A stretch of DNA of 64,000 nucleotides. It comes from Burhinus oedicnemus (taxonomy: Eukaryota; Chordata; Aves; Charadriiformes; Burhinidae). The notes under the pieces were generated by a model. That model did no database searches. It worked only from the letters and a program-made list of their open reading frames with translations, and had not been told where the DNA came from. The stretch is taken from NCBI GenBank assembly GCA_008921705.1, contig VFFE01007785.1, forward strand, positions 43,125 to 107,124, given 5' to 3'. The first letter of the stretch is position 1, and the number at the start of each line of letters is the position of its first letter. Position numbers and translations under genes: made by a program. This document shows, one piece after another, positions 1 through 11,100 of the stretch.

Positions 1-435
1 CTGCCCTGGGCAGGGACACCTCCCACCAGACCAGGTTGCTCCAAGCCCCGGCCAACCTGGCCTTGAACACCTCCAGGGATGGGGCAGCCACAGCTGCTCT
101 GGGCAACCCCGGCCAGGGTCTCACCACCCTCACACTCAGGAATTCCTTCCTCACATCTCCTCTAAATCTCCCCTCTTCCAGTGTAAAACCATTGCCCCTC
201 GTCCTGTGGCTCCACTCCCTGATCCAGAGTCCCTCCCCAGCTTTCCTGGAGCCCCTTGAGGCACTGGAAGGGGCTCCAAGGTCTCCCCGCAGCCTTCTCT
301 TCTCCAGGCTGAACCCCCCCAACTCTCCCAGCCTGGCCTCCCAGCAGAGGGGCTCCAGCCCTCCCAGCATCTCCGGGGCCTCCTCTGGCCCCGCTCCAAC
401 AGCTCCATGTCTCCCCTGGGCTCCAGACTGAGCTC
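1..435 (-). mobile_element. CR1 LINE 3' fragment, antisense to the window
   Basis: The + strand reads as the reverse complement of an avian CR1 3' region: CTGCCCTGGGCAGGGACACC, then the ACCAGGTTGCTCCAAGCCCC and CTTCTCTTCTCCAGGCTGAA segments typical of the family. The element therefore lies on the - strand, and the window edge cuts off its 3' terminus. Long open frames here are CR1 by-products and not genes. It belongs to the same subfamily as the copies at 9215-9460 and 57140-57480. It sits in a TMPRSS12 intron. Confidence 0.9.
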
Positions 436-1854
436 TCCTGGTGCAGAACCACTGTGCAGACCCAACTACACAACCCCTGCTTACTCACAGGGCCCGTACC
501 AGGGACCGGTCATGGCTGTAAGGACCAAAGGGCTGGTTGTCCCTTTTGTCACCTTTGCTGTACTGGCCATGTGTGGTGATGGCCACCAGCCCAGCACGGG
601 ATGCAAAGTTACATCTTTGTAAGGCAGCATCAAGAAGGCTTGGATATGCCCTTCTGGCTTGGCCCAGAACAACCGTTGTTGGTTGTTTGCTTTTGATCTA
701 GGTGACATTTTCTGTTAGGTTGGGGGCTTTTTTTTTTTTTCACAGAGCTTTAATTTCTCTGATTAACAGATTTTTCTAAACTAGTAAAGCTACTGCAAAA
801 AGAAAGTGTTGCAATATTTAAATTAGAAACAGTACAATTCATTAGTTTTAATGCTATTTCCATTTTTCCTGTTTAACAGAACCAACAATTTGGCACTTAA
901 CTACTTTTTCTCTTTTTTTTTTTTCTGACAACGTGGTAATAACACTCCTCAGAACAGGCCTTTTCATTGTACTTATGGCAACTCTGCTGCATGTCAGCTT
1001 TCTCATCACTCTTGTCTTTTCTGTACTCTTTAGCATAGTTGCAAAATCCACACACTGGTTCATGCAGGTTCATATTGACTGTGTTGACATAACCATGACC
1101 TGAGGGAAACTGAATTCTAAAAATCTCTGAACTTTGGAATTTTATCATTTATCAGGACTTTGTTAGATCAGCTCCTTGTTTCTTTAAATGCACTTTTCCA
1201 AACGTTAATTTAGAGAGGCGTTATATCTCAAATTATCAATTTCATTTTTATCTTACACTCTGGAGAATTTTGGAGGTTAATCTGAATTTTACAGCCTGCC
1301 CTTTGCTCATCGCAGGCCAAATTCAATTCCCACTTAATACCAGTGAAGATTTTTTTTCAACACACTTGAATAGAAATCAGGTCTGAATGACTCCGGCTCT
1401 ATTTCTAAATTTAATATTAAGTTGATACTCATTATTTGTAACTTCTGGTTAATGGATTTCCCAAATCTGGGCTCAAGCACAGTCTTTATAAGCATTGTGG
1501 ATATAAGCCTACCTCCTTTCTGCAAAATAAATCCATTATTTTATCTTTTTCAAAACAGTATCTCCCAGGTGGCACCTGCTGAGATGAGGTGGGAAGCAAA
1601 ATCTGACTTATCAGCTTAAATCATTAATCTGAATTTACTTTAACAGCCGTAACCAGCATTAGGCAAACCAAGTGTGCAAAACCAACAGAATGGTCCTTAG
1701 CCAAATTTGTTGCAGAAAATATTCACTACAGACTTTTCAGTGTATATGCCTGAAGGTGCATAAGCCAACAGTAAAACAATCGATTAAAAAAAATGCCATC
1801 AAGAAACGTATTTACTTCAACATAATTGTAAAAAATACATGAATTCTCTCGTAG
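436..1854. other. TMPRSS12 intron, no recognisable feature
   Basis: This is the rest of the intron upstream of the first visible TMPRSS12 exon. I looked in all frames for the His-bearing exon (an AAHC motif) and did not find it, so that exon is left of the window. The stretch holds poly-T runs near 730 and 911 and otherwise nothing I recognise. Confidence 0.6.
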
Positions 1855-2126
1855 GGACCCATATTCCTGGAGAGCTGTTTTGGGTGTGCATAACCTTTGG
1901 AAACACGGCAAACACACGGCAAAAAGAAAGATCAGAAGCATCACTGTGCACCCAGAATTTAAGAAAGAAACCTTTGAAAATGACATTGCGTTATTTGAAC
2001 TTGGTGCTGCAGTCCACTACAGCGACTACATTCAGCCCATCTGCTTACCCCCCGCAGACCTTCCCCCAGGCATCGAGAATGAAACGGAATGCTTCATCAG
2101 CGGCTGGGGACGTACAGCAGAACAAG
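1855..2126 (+). CDS. TMPRSS12: TMPRSS12 exon with catalytic Asp
   Basis: The exon follows the acceptor TTCTCTCGTAG and ends in CAAG before GTAAAA. It starts with the last base of a split codon, then [15 protein letters not shown]. It contains [19 protein letters not shown] (catalytic Asp), YIQPICLPP, an NET glycosylation sequon and [13 protein letters not shown]. Confidence 0.9.
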
Positions 2127-4435
2127 GTAAAACCTTCCCTTGCGTTGCTGATCAAGTTATAAGCTACATAATTAATGTCGGGTTCCGGTCCCTCAAGCTC
2201 ACCGAGAAAGAACAGAATTTGTTCTTTGTTATAGTCACATCACACAACGTGTTAAATCCTTCCGCAATTGATGATCTGCTTTCAGTGGTTTTTCCATTGC
2301 AAGCAGGTTAGATGTACACAAAGGCATACATTTTCTAGCTTTTCTTCCACTTATAACATGAAAAAAAGGAAAATAAACCAGCCTGACTTTCAGATTTGTG
2401 GTACAGCTACTCAATGTCGCCTGCTAGAAATAGCGTTTTTATTGAAAAACAACAATTTTGATGCCGTGCATTGTGAACCTAGGGGTCCCCCTGTATTTTA
2501 CAAATGGATGCACTCCCTCAAATTCTCGCTTTAATCATGAGCCCAGACTTGATGTCTGGTGGTGTGCATCTTTCTGGTGTGGAAATTCCAGGGGCAGCTG
2601 GGGATCATACAGCCCGGTTTGATAAGTCACTGCTGACGTTCTGAGCAAGGCCAGTGGGCAGTAATATCATCATCGGTGTTTCTTCAGAATAAGAACTGCA
2701 AAAACTACATAAAATCCAAGTCTGCAAATCCTTAACCCACTTAAGTTTAAATCCGTTAGAAGTAGGCACAATCTCCGTATTACGTACATGTCTATACACA
2801 TACAGAAACACGCTTAAGCTAGCTAAAGAGGGGAAAAAAAAAAGCACAGTAAACTGCTACACACAACTGCATAAATATTTTACCTTTCTATATGCTGTTC
2901 TCCATTAAAGGTAAAACTTCAGCTGTGTTAAAAGAAGCTCAAGTGGAAATCATTCCTTCCAGCGTCTGTAACAGTTCGGATGCGTACGGAGGTCTGGTGA
3001 ACAGGAACATGATTTGTGCTGGCTCTCGATCCGGAGGCACCGATACCTGCCAGGTAAGAACGGACACTGCTCCACCTGCCACTATGGAAACCCCCAAGCC
3101 AGCGGCTCAGGGCCACCGTGATGACCAGCAGTTGTATCATAATTAATTAAACTGGCACAAACGCTAAGCAGAAAACACACGTCCTGCTGCAAAAGAAGCG
3201 TCATAAATAGAAAGAGAGGCGAGATGGTGATTCCAAAGAAAAAAAACACATCTCAAAAACATACACAAAGAATTCAGCGGTACTCAGAAGACGACAAGAG
3301 TAAGGTAAAAAGTGAAAGGATAAAGAACATAAATACATTTATACAACGCTTGCCACAAACATGTCAGTAAATGATGTATTACACAAACGTACCTATGGAT
3401 ACACAGGGGTATCACTGTACACGCAGTGTGCGTGAAGCACACAAGCATCTCGCCTGTTTTTATGCTTCTGAAAGAGCAGCAGCAGCACTGGAAAGCGATA
3501 TGGTGAGATTTTTATTTAAATGCTGAGCAATCGGCCTCTCTTTCTCAGAAAAGACAATTCTCGGGTCAAAAGCACTAGTATGCAAAAGCCGGTTGTGATA
3601 TGGAGACATTTGTAATTAAAATCCATAACGTATTTATAAGTGCTCTGTCTGACACACTTCCTGCTTTCCTCGGCGGTTTTCCTTTCAGTAGGTGATGTGG
3701 CAGGGATTCAGGGCTGAGCATTCCTTACCGCGTTCTTGGTACTCGTTGTGCGGACAGTATATTCTCATATTATCGGACAGCGAGAAAGTTTAGGGAGACA
3801 AGGCTTAGAATGAAAAGATGCAGAGAGAAAAACAGCAAGAGAACTTCAGTTAGACACTGAAACTAACGTAGGCACGGTACTCGAGTCAGGGTAGCATCAC
3901 CCAATTTTATCTTAATTTCTCTGTGTGCTACTAGCCATGTATTACTGTCATTGTTACTGTCCAGTTCACTTAGCCAACTAAAAACAGGTAAGAAAAAAAG
4001 TGGACACATTACTGACTTAATTCTACATAGTTTCCTGGAAGGGAATATATGTTACTAGTTCTCGATATTCTTTGTTTCTAGGACTGTACGTTACTAGTTC
4101 TCGATATTCTTTGTTTCTAGGACTTTACGTTACTAGTTCTCGATATTCTTTGTTTCTAGGACTGTACGTTACTAGTTCTTGATATTGTTTATTTCTAGGG
4201 AGACAGCGGCGGACCTTTAGCGTGCTATCACCCTGGTACCAACAAATACTATCTCATAGGGATTGCTAGCTTTGGACTTGGCTGTGGCCGACCAGCATTT
4301 CCTGGGATCTACGTCCGTTTATCGCAATACAGAACATGGATAACATCCGAACTTCCGCTGAGTAAGAAGGCTGAGAATCCCGTGAGCGTTACACTTACCA
4401 TCTTCCTGACTGTGATGCGTATGGTACTCGCGTAG
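1855..4435 (+). CDS. TMPRSS12: Transmembrane serine protease 12, 3' part of gene (three exons)
   Basis: This is a trypsin-fold (S1) serine protease, here without its N-terminal half. Coding exons are 1855-2126, 2911-3053 and 4199-4435 (stop TAG). All junctions are GT-AG and in frame. Visible hallmarks are NDIALF with the catalytic Asp, the FISGWGR segment, DTCQGDSGGPL with the catalytic Ser, and [15 protein letters not shown]. The residue six before the Ser is Asp (position 189), which predicts cleavage after Lys or Arg. The line-up with human TMPRSS12 is close ([28 protein letters not shown]). The C terminus ends in a hydrophobic stretch ([12 protein letters not shown]) that may be a GPI or membrane anchor. 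The mammalian gene is known for testis and sperm expression; that role here is inferred from orthology. The catalytic His exon and signal peptide lie left of the window. Another S1 paralogue is possible but less likely, because ATF1 and DIP2B are the neighbours. Confidence 0.88.
2127..2910 (+). other. TMPRSS12 intron, no recognisable feature
   Basis: A 784-bp intron with GT and AG ends. I see no repeat or RNA gene in it. Confidence 0.7.
2911..3053 (+). CDS. TMPRSS12: TMPRSS12 exon before the catalytic Ser
   Basis: The exon follows CCATTAAAG and ends in TGCCAG before GTAAGA. It completes a Gly codon and then reads [32 protein letters not shown] and GGTDTCQ. The Asp of DTC is the S1 specificity residue (position 189). 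Confidence 0.9.
3054..4050 (+). other. TMPRSS12 last intron, unique part
   Basis: Intron sequence upstream of the 39-bp tandem array. I see no repeat family or RNA gene. Confidence 0.6.
4051..4200 (+). repeat. 39-bp tandem repeat, four copies, each with an acceptor-like TTTCTAG
   Basis: Units lie at 4051-4089, 4090-4128, 4129-4167 and about 4168-4200. Each starts GTTACTAGTT, continues CTCGATATTCTTTG and ends TTTCTAGG. Units 1 and 3 are identical and unit 2 differs by one base. Unit 4 is more diverged, and its TTTCTAG is the real acceptor of the last TMPRSS12 exon. Confidence 0.95.
4199..4435 (+). CDS. TMPRSS12: TMPRSS12 last coding exon with catalytic Ser
   Basis: The exon opens in frame with [13 protein letters not shown] (catalytic Ser) directly after ATTTCTAG. 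It continues through [20 protein letters not shown] and [10 protein letters not shown], and ends in a hydrophobic tail before TAG at 4433-4435. The tail ([17 protein letters not shown]) is short for a membrane span and might be a GPI-attachment signal. Confidence 0.92.
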   Translation, partial: GDSGGPLACYHPGTNKYYLIGIASFGLGCGRPAFPGIYVRLSQYRTWITSELPLSKKAENPVSVTLTIFLTVMRMVLA

Positions 4436-4517
4436 ACTTTCCGAAGGGACAAACCATCGTCACAGAGGTTTGGTCTGCCTGTTAGAACTTTGGAAGGAGA
4501 GCTAACTCCTGTTCCAG

Positions 4518-4523
4518 AATAAA
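4518..4523 (+). terminator. TMPRSS12 poly(A) signal AATAAA
   Basis: AATAAA lies 82 bases after the TMPRSS12 stop, with T-rich sequence further downstream (TTACTTTTTAG, then TTGTATTATCTTGTTTG). It is the first good signal on the + strand after the stop. Confidence 0.65.
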
Positions 4524-4893
4524 TCCAAGAGCCAAATACACTTACTTTTTAGAAGCCCTGTTTGCAATTGTATTATCTTGTTTGTTTCCTGCCTTTGATA
4601 TCCACACTAGCAGCGTTGGAAATGACTACAGCCTTGATCCTAATAATGAAATTGAACATAGAAACATTACCATCTGAAAATCCTTTTTTCCTACCCTATT
4701 TCTATGCTTTCCCAGCTATCGGAAGCTTAACTGCTACTTCGTAATACCACCACGATTTCGGAGATGACAGATGCTCCCTCTGCCGGGTGAATACTAGCAG
4801 AGCACAAAAGGGTTTTGGTTAACAGTGGCTCAGCTTACTGAAAACCAGAAAGGCAAAAAAACCCCTGCTGAGAGACAAAAGGTTTCTCCACTG

Positions 4894-4945
4894 TTTTTAG
4901 GGATGATTAAATTTATAACTTTTTAGGGATGATTAAATTTATAAC
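4894..4945 (+). repeat. Perfect 26-bp direct tandem duplication
   Basis: The unit begins TTTTTAGGGATGATTAAATT and ends TATAAC. It occurs at 4894-4919 and again at 4920-4945 without a mismatch, which implies a recent slippage or duplication event. Confidence 0.95.
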
Positions 4946-5014
4946 TTAGCAGTCTGCCTGCTGAAAGGACACATCAGATAAAAGATCTCTGGGTGCCGTT
5001 TCATAGATTAAGTA

Positions 5015-5020
5015 TTTATT
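5015..5020 (-). terminator. Alternative distal ATF1 poly(A) signal
   Basis: AATAAA on the - strand (TTTATT on +), about 3 kb after the ATF1 stop. It is an alternative to the signal at 5128-5133; which is used cannot be told from sequence. Confidence 0.25.
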
Positions 5021-5127
5021 CTTGGCCGCCGTAAAAGACCCGATACCACACAATATATGGTCAGAACCACTGCAGTGCTATGTTAATTAAAAATAAATAA
5101 GGACCATCAGAATTATATTTTGGCGAC

Positions 5128-5133
5128 TTTATT
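5128..5133 (-). terminator. Candidate distal ATF1 poly(A) signal
   Basis: AATAAA on the - strand in the context GGTAAATAAAGTCGCC. If used, the ATF1 3' UTR would be about 2.9 kb. Confidence 0.4.
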
Positions 5134-6328
5134 TACCAAGGTCAAAATCTGCAACCATCTAATTGTTTCGACAAATATTTACAATTCATATAAAGCATGT
5201 ACTTTTGTTTGGAAATAACCAGCAGAACAGTATTAGGTACTATATCTCTTACTCTCAGGATGTAGATTTTATTCTCTTACAATCTAGATTTTGAAGTAAA
5301 TCCAAAATCAGTACTTCATGATAAGTGATTACTTAAAGAGCAAACTCATGTTACGGTTTAATATTTCCATGATGAAAAATGAGCTGCTCTTTCCAAAACA
5401 CTATTTTAAGAGGATAAAAATTTACTATCGTTATGTCCGGCAGCGCTACATTGGTTTCACTTGCTGAATACAGAAAGAATTGGCCACCATTTTTTTTTTT
5501 TTTTTTTTTTACAGTCTTAACACTTGATAGCTTTTTTTATTATTATTATTCCGTATTACAAAAGAAGGTAAAGGAACAACAGCACGCAGTGAGGATCAAA
5601 ATACCGTACAGAGGAGTTACCAAATGAGTTTCAGTACTGTAGGTCAAACCCTCCTGAACATCTGCCACAGAGCGACACACACCCGATGGGAGACAGAGCC
5701 AAAAGGTCCGGTTCTCTGAGGTGCTCAGCACGTTCCAAGGTGTTCACTCTTCCTGAAATTCCACTAACAGAAACCGGAGGCACCGAACGCCTCTCCTGGA
5801 GCAGTTCCCTAACGTAATGGCTTTCGCAACCTTGCTTATTATTTTTGATGTGCAAAAAAAGCACTCTTTTTTTTTTGACATGATCGCGAACACAAATGTA
5901 TACTCCAGTTTGGCCTAAAGGAAACGTATCGTGGATCATGTCCATAACCATCATGTATTTAGAAACTTTAGGAAAAAAAAATATTTTTATAGCCTACTAA
6001 CAACGTGATTGTGGAATGCAGTCTTTCTCATACCATTTGCAAAGAGCTCTGCTTGCGAAGAAGTCCATGAATTCAAAAATGAGTAAAATAAAAAATACTG
6101 ACTGACCATATGATAAGCATTACACGTCTAGGGAGTGAGTACAGCTTTTAATTTCATTCAGATCTGAGCTAGCACAACACACACACGTAGCTCTAACACC
6201 TTTTTAATAGCATAGTCCATAGTGCAATTCCCGCTGACATAACTGGAAGCAGGATTCAATCCTAACTATGGAAAATAGTGTATTTATTATTCATGCAAGA
6301 AGCACTGCATACACGTTTTTCTATTTCA

Positions 6329-6482
6329 CAGAATCACAGAACCACAGAACGGTCGAGGTTGGACGGGACCTCCGGGGGTCGCCTTGTCCAAGCCCTGCGC
6401 ACACGGGGCCACCTAGAGCCGGCTGCCCAGGACCACGTCCGGACGGCTTTTGAGTATCTCCAAGGATGGAGATTCCACACCC
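6329..6482 (-). mobile_element. CR1 LINE 3' terminus (older subfamily)
   Basis: The + strand starts CACAGAATCACAGAACCACA and continues GAGGTTGGACGGGACC, the reverse complement of a CR1 3' end with its ATTCTGTG repeat. It continues to GAGTATCTCCAAGGATGGAG. It is diverged from the 57140 copy and belongs to another subfamily. It lies in the likely ATF1 3' UTR and would be transcribed in CR1 sense. Confidence 0.88.
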
Positions 6483-7784
6483 AAAAGAGTCCTGATCATG
6501 TCAAACATTTAATTTTCACCTGAAACAAATTAAAATCATACAAACGAGAATCTCTGATAGCAATCAGATCTAATGTGCAGATAATATCAACTGTGGGGAA
6601 TAAAAAGCCCTGATCACCTTTTTTTTTTTTCTTTTTTTCTTTTTTTCCCAATACTCTTTAGGATCCATTTTTTTGCAAGTTGCCTACAGACATACAAAAT
6701 TAATGCAAATATCTCCTACACCAAAAAGGATCTCATTTGACTTTGTACTATCCATAAAAATATAGGCTTGAAAATCTGGTTCACAAAATATTTCATTTGT
6801 TTACTAAAATGAAATATATAAACTGTCAAAATACGTATATAAACTCAATTTCAGAATTTGTAAAGATCACAATTTAGCTACAAAATATACCAACCATCTA
6901 CCTGTTTTCAATAGAATATTTTCTTACAAAGATACCATTACTTTGCAAAATATCGCCTACCTTAGAAAATTAGTCCGGAAATTTTGCACTACTTTCAGCG
7001 TATAAACCATATATTAGAACCTCATTAACCCTTTGGTATATATCTTCAATTGTTTATTTTATCGTTCTTCTGCTATTTGGTTTAAATGTTCCAAAGCACA
7101 GTAGAATCTCCAGACAGAATAAGCAGTGCACGTTTAATTGGATATATAATCAGCACACAATTGATTTTTCAATTATAGATGTTTAGATCATGCCCAGCAA
7201 CTAAGAACACGCTATTGCGAAATCATTCTTCAGAAACCTTTGCTCACCAGCGCTCCTCCTACCGCGCCGGACTTTAAAAGAACTGGAAGTGTTGAATTCT
7301 CTTAAGAAAAGTCAACACCTCCTTTCCTGTGCCTCAGCCGTTCTCAGCACTAGGCTTCTCACCGCTTTCTGCGGATCCTTTCCAAATTTGATAAACACAG
7401 CAAACATGGGAAAAAAAAAAAACCCAACAAAACAAAAAACCAAAACCCCCAATTTTTTAAACTGTCAGCTGAGAAAGAGTAAACATAATTTATACCTCTA
7501 GCAAAGTATTAGCTTTTTTTATCATCTGCACCTGTAAATAACAACTTACAGGTTAAAATAAAAATATTTACATACAAATAACTGAAAGAAAAAGTAAGGA
7601 TTGAAAAAGAGTAAGAAATCAAAACATATACTGGTTATAAATGTTACTAATAATGTCAACTATGGCAAGGATTCCATTTCACCCACATTTTCCTTGTAAC
7701 CAAATATCGCCTCCATTACAAGAGGTATTTGTGGAAATTTTCAAAGAAATTCCAATCACCTGCCTCGTCAAACGCGACTGTCCT

Positions 7785-7790
7785 TTTATT
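7785..7790 (-). terminator. Candidate proximal ATF1 poly(A) signal
   Basis: AATAAA on the - strand (GCATCTACAATAAAAGGAC), about 245 bases after the ATF1 stop codon. It would give a short 3' UTR. Confidence 0.45.
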
Positions 7791-8035
7791 GTAGATGCAA
7801 TCTTGACTTTCTAAGTTTCCAGTTGTGCCAGCAGGAATTTTGGTGAGGTTTTCTTGTTTCCTTTTTGTACTTTGTCACCAACATGTTGTAAATAAAATCT
7901 ATATAGTCTTTAAGTTGTGAAATCTAGGTAGAAAAGTTTCATTTTTGACCTTTCATCTAGTTTAAAAAATTCAGTATAAAAAAAAAATTTCTCCTCTGAA
8001 ATTTAAACAGTCCACAAAAGTTTTACCTTCTTTTC

Positions 8036-8180
8036 TTACACACTTTTATGACAGTAAAGATCTTTCAAAGTTTTTAGCTCTTCAATTAGAGTTTTGTTCT
8101 GATTTTCCAGGACTGCAACTCGATTTTCCAGACATTTAACATACTCTTTCTTCTTTCTACGGCATTCTCGAGCGGCTTCT
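8036..8180 (-). CDS. ATF1: ATF1 last coding exon, basic region and leucine zipper
   Basis: The exon follows TCTCTTCCAG. It encodes (R)EAARECRRKKKEYVKCLEN, then the zipper VAVLENQNKTLIEELKTLKD and the end LYCHKSV, with stop TAA at 8036-8038. The zipper heptad leucines are intact. Confidence 0.96.
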
Positions 8181-11100
8181 CTGGAAGAGACAAGCAGAAG
8201 CGATTGTTTTGTTTGAGATTTGCGATTTGTCTGTTTTAGGAACGTTAGGATACTGACCGACACGAGGAGAGAGCCGGCACCGCAATCAGGAACCAAAGAA
8301 ACCGAAAAGCACACAAGGATGGGCGGAGAGCACAAAATTCAGCACTCTCTGGTAACACACAGGGTAATCAATCTGCAGGGAAAAACCAATTTGTTTTCTC
8401 CGAACTGTGCGAGACAGAACGTGGAGCGTGGTTTGGTCAGAATTGCCGGTGTTTTCAGTCGCCGGATGCAGCGCACCGTACTGAAGGCACAATCAGTACG
8501 CAAGACTCATAATTTGTCCTTTGAAGATAATATTTCAGCACGTTAACAAATCAAAGCAGCCCACGTGCGCTTTACCTACCTGTTCTTCATCAGCCTTATT
8601 TCTCGTTTCAACTGCGGATCATCTGTCTTACTTGTCTGTGATGTCAGAGTGACAGGAGATGTCATCACCACCGTCTGGGGAAGGGACGTGGTAGTTGGCG
8701 TGGTGCGGATCTGGTACGTCTGCATGTCTCCCGAGGCAGCTGGCGCGATAATAGCATAAAGACACCGAAACGTGGCAGCGTTAGAAAGTTACGCTTGCGC
8801 TATAGCGACGGGTATTTCTAAACCATTTCCAGAAGGTACTCACTCTGCACCACCACCTGGTTGCTGGGTACCAGGATCTGTTGCCCATCTGATGTTTGTG
8901 CGTACTGCAGTATTGTTGTCCCGGGCTGAGTGCCACCCGCATTTGTCATCGTTAGTGTCTGCAGACCCTGCACGCCATCTGTACCCGGGCTGGCCAGCTG
9001 TAATCCGTTTGCGGCAATGGCAACTTAAAGAAAAAGGAAAAAGCACGACGTTTGTAGCTGTACACGGTAACGTACGGCGAAAGGTGAGGCTGTAGGCTGC
9101 ACGTCTGTTTCCACTGCTGAAAAATACTGCCGGTTTTGAAAGGCTTTTGAAAGGCTTTTTTCTTCCGTCACTTCCACCTATCAGATAGATCACCTGATAA
9201 ATTTACCTGATACATCAGGTAGATTTAGAGGAGATCTGAGGCAGAAATTCCCGAGTGTGAGGGTGGTGAAACCCTGGCTGGGGTTGCCCAGAGAAGCTGT
9301 GGCTGCCCCATCCCTGGAGGTGTTCAAGGCCAGGTTGGCCGGGGCTTGGAGCAACCTGGTCTGGTGGGAGGTGTCCCTGCCCAGGGCAGGGGGTGGCACT
9401 GGATGAGCTCCAAGGTCTCTTCCAACCCAAACCGTTTTGTGACTCTGTGATATAATTCCACCATCGGGTCTGGCTGCTGGGCTCGGACTGGAGGTGCTGG
9501 GTGGAAGTGGGGAGGTGTTGGCAGCCAGGGAGCCGCAGGGCGACCTCTGTGAGCAGAGGGCTGGGATTGCCCCAGCCAGCCACCAGCTCCACGCTGGCCA
9601 CAGCTGGTGGCGCCTCTGTGGAAACACACTTCAGGAAGGGCAAAAATCCAGAGAGGCCAAGGAGTGTGTGTGTGGGGGGAGTGAGAAACAGCAGCGTGAA
9701 CGCCCAGCTCGGAGAAGGATGGAGAGGAGGTGCTCCAGGCGCCGGAGCAGGTTGCTTTTTGGTTCACAAGCATGATGAATACTAGGTGATAACAGAACAA
9801 ATCCTTTGTTTTGCTGCGTCCCTGGTATCACAGAACGCCTTTTGACATGGCGCTATGATACATATAACAGTATCTTCACTCATCTTACGTTTCGGACTAA
9901 ATCTAAAGCTAGAAGACTGCTATGTATTTCATAACAACATCCTTTGAATGTCCTGTCTTAACATGCAAAATTAATATAATGAAGCATTCAGTTTATCTGG
10001 AGTCTTTAGATACCAGCCTATTTCCATGTAATAATAGTACTAACTTTATTAACTGTTAGATAAATAACCAAACCTTTTGAGTTTCACCCTAGTCACGTAT
10101 ATAACAAAAAGAACATCTGTATTTTGAAGCGAGTTGAATAAAAATATGTGTCCGGTTAGACACACGTCTTGTGTAACGTACTGTATTGTCCAGTGCTCGT
10201 CTGGTAGATAGGCGTGGGAACGGACATAGATGTGACAGTGGAGACACCAGGACTCTCCTCATCTCCTTTTCTATCGCGTGTATCTTCAGAAGAAAGATCT
10301 TTCAAAATTTTTCTATAAAAAAAAAAAAAAAATTATTTTTTCANNNNNNNNNNNNNNNNNNNNTTCTTTATCAGCTCTAATAGTAAGCAAAAATTACAAA
10401 TTACTGCAGTTACGAACTACTAGCCCTATTTTGAATTACAGAAATAAAACACTAAAATTTTGATATAAAGCAGTTTCTGGAATTAAAAAAAATTGTATGA
10501 GGTGACTGCCTCAAACTCCTCCTGTAGTTTAGATAGTCTAGTTTTTTATTTAAATATTTGAATAATTTTATGAGCTAAGAGCAATTCAAATCAGCTACTG
10601 ATTTATAAAGTATGCGTATGTGCCAATCAGCACGAATTCCAGATTTTCAATCTTTATCCTCTAAAAGCCTCAGATGTTTGGACTGGTAAGCCTGCAATGA
10701 AAACCTGCACCACGTACAGGAGATTTCAGTAATCTCCAGAAAAACGGTGCGCCAAAAACTAGCACAGCACCTGCATCATTTCATTTCAGTAAAAGCTGCA
10801 TCACAGTTTCCACCCTAAACATCTTCCGGGGATATATAAGTGGCCTATTAAGAGATTTTTCTGATTTACAACCCGATCCTCTAATTCTCTCAAGAACAGG
10901 CTTTAAAACCAGTTTGCTCTGTCTGGTGTCAGAATAAACTGAAAAGGAGTGATTACTACAGGCAGGTTTAAAAATTAGATCTTTTGCTCTTCCAGTACAG
11001 AGTAAGACTTTACATTTCTTTTCTGCATTTAATTTGGCTCTTGCGCAGCTTCTCAAACCGCCCCTGTCCTGTGTAACAATACCCCGTGAAAACAGGCACA

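Larger units (their letters stand above)
4524..5127. other. Gap between the convergent TMPRSS12 and ATF1 3' ends
   Basis: About 0.6 kb lies between the proposed TMPRSS12 poly(A) signal and the farthest proposed ATF1 signal. It holds a perfect 26-bp tandem duplication (4894-4945) and no gene. Confidence 0.5.
5134..8035 (-). other. ATF1: AT-rich stretch after the ATF1 stop, probable 3' UTR
   Basis: There is no coding exon here. The sequence is AT-rich with several candidate poly(A) signals on the - strand (5128-5133, 7785-7790). It contains poly-T and poly-A runs near 5490, 5870 and 6620 and one CR1 fragment (6329-6482). How much is transcribed cannot be decided without RNA data. Confidence 0.45.

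Noticed and set aside
36..488. Overlapping open frames of 104-131 residues at the left edge
   Set aside because: They lie in a CR1 3' region on both strands, with low-complexity Pro/Ser/Gly-rich translations; by-products of the repeat.
4921..4930. TTTTAGGG as a telomere-like motif
   Set aside because: One plant-type telomere unit per copy of a duplication is coincidence; vertebrate telomeres use TTAGGG in long arrays and none is present.
5631..5954. A 107-residue open frame on the - strand
   Set aside because: No similarity to a known family was recognised, no splice links, and it lies after the ATF1 stop; probably chance.
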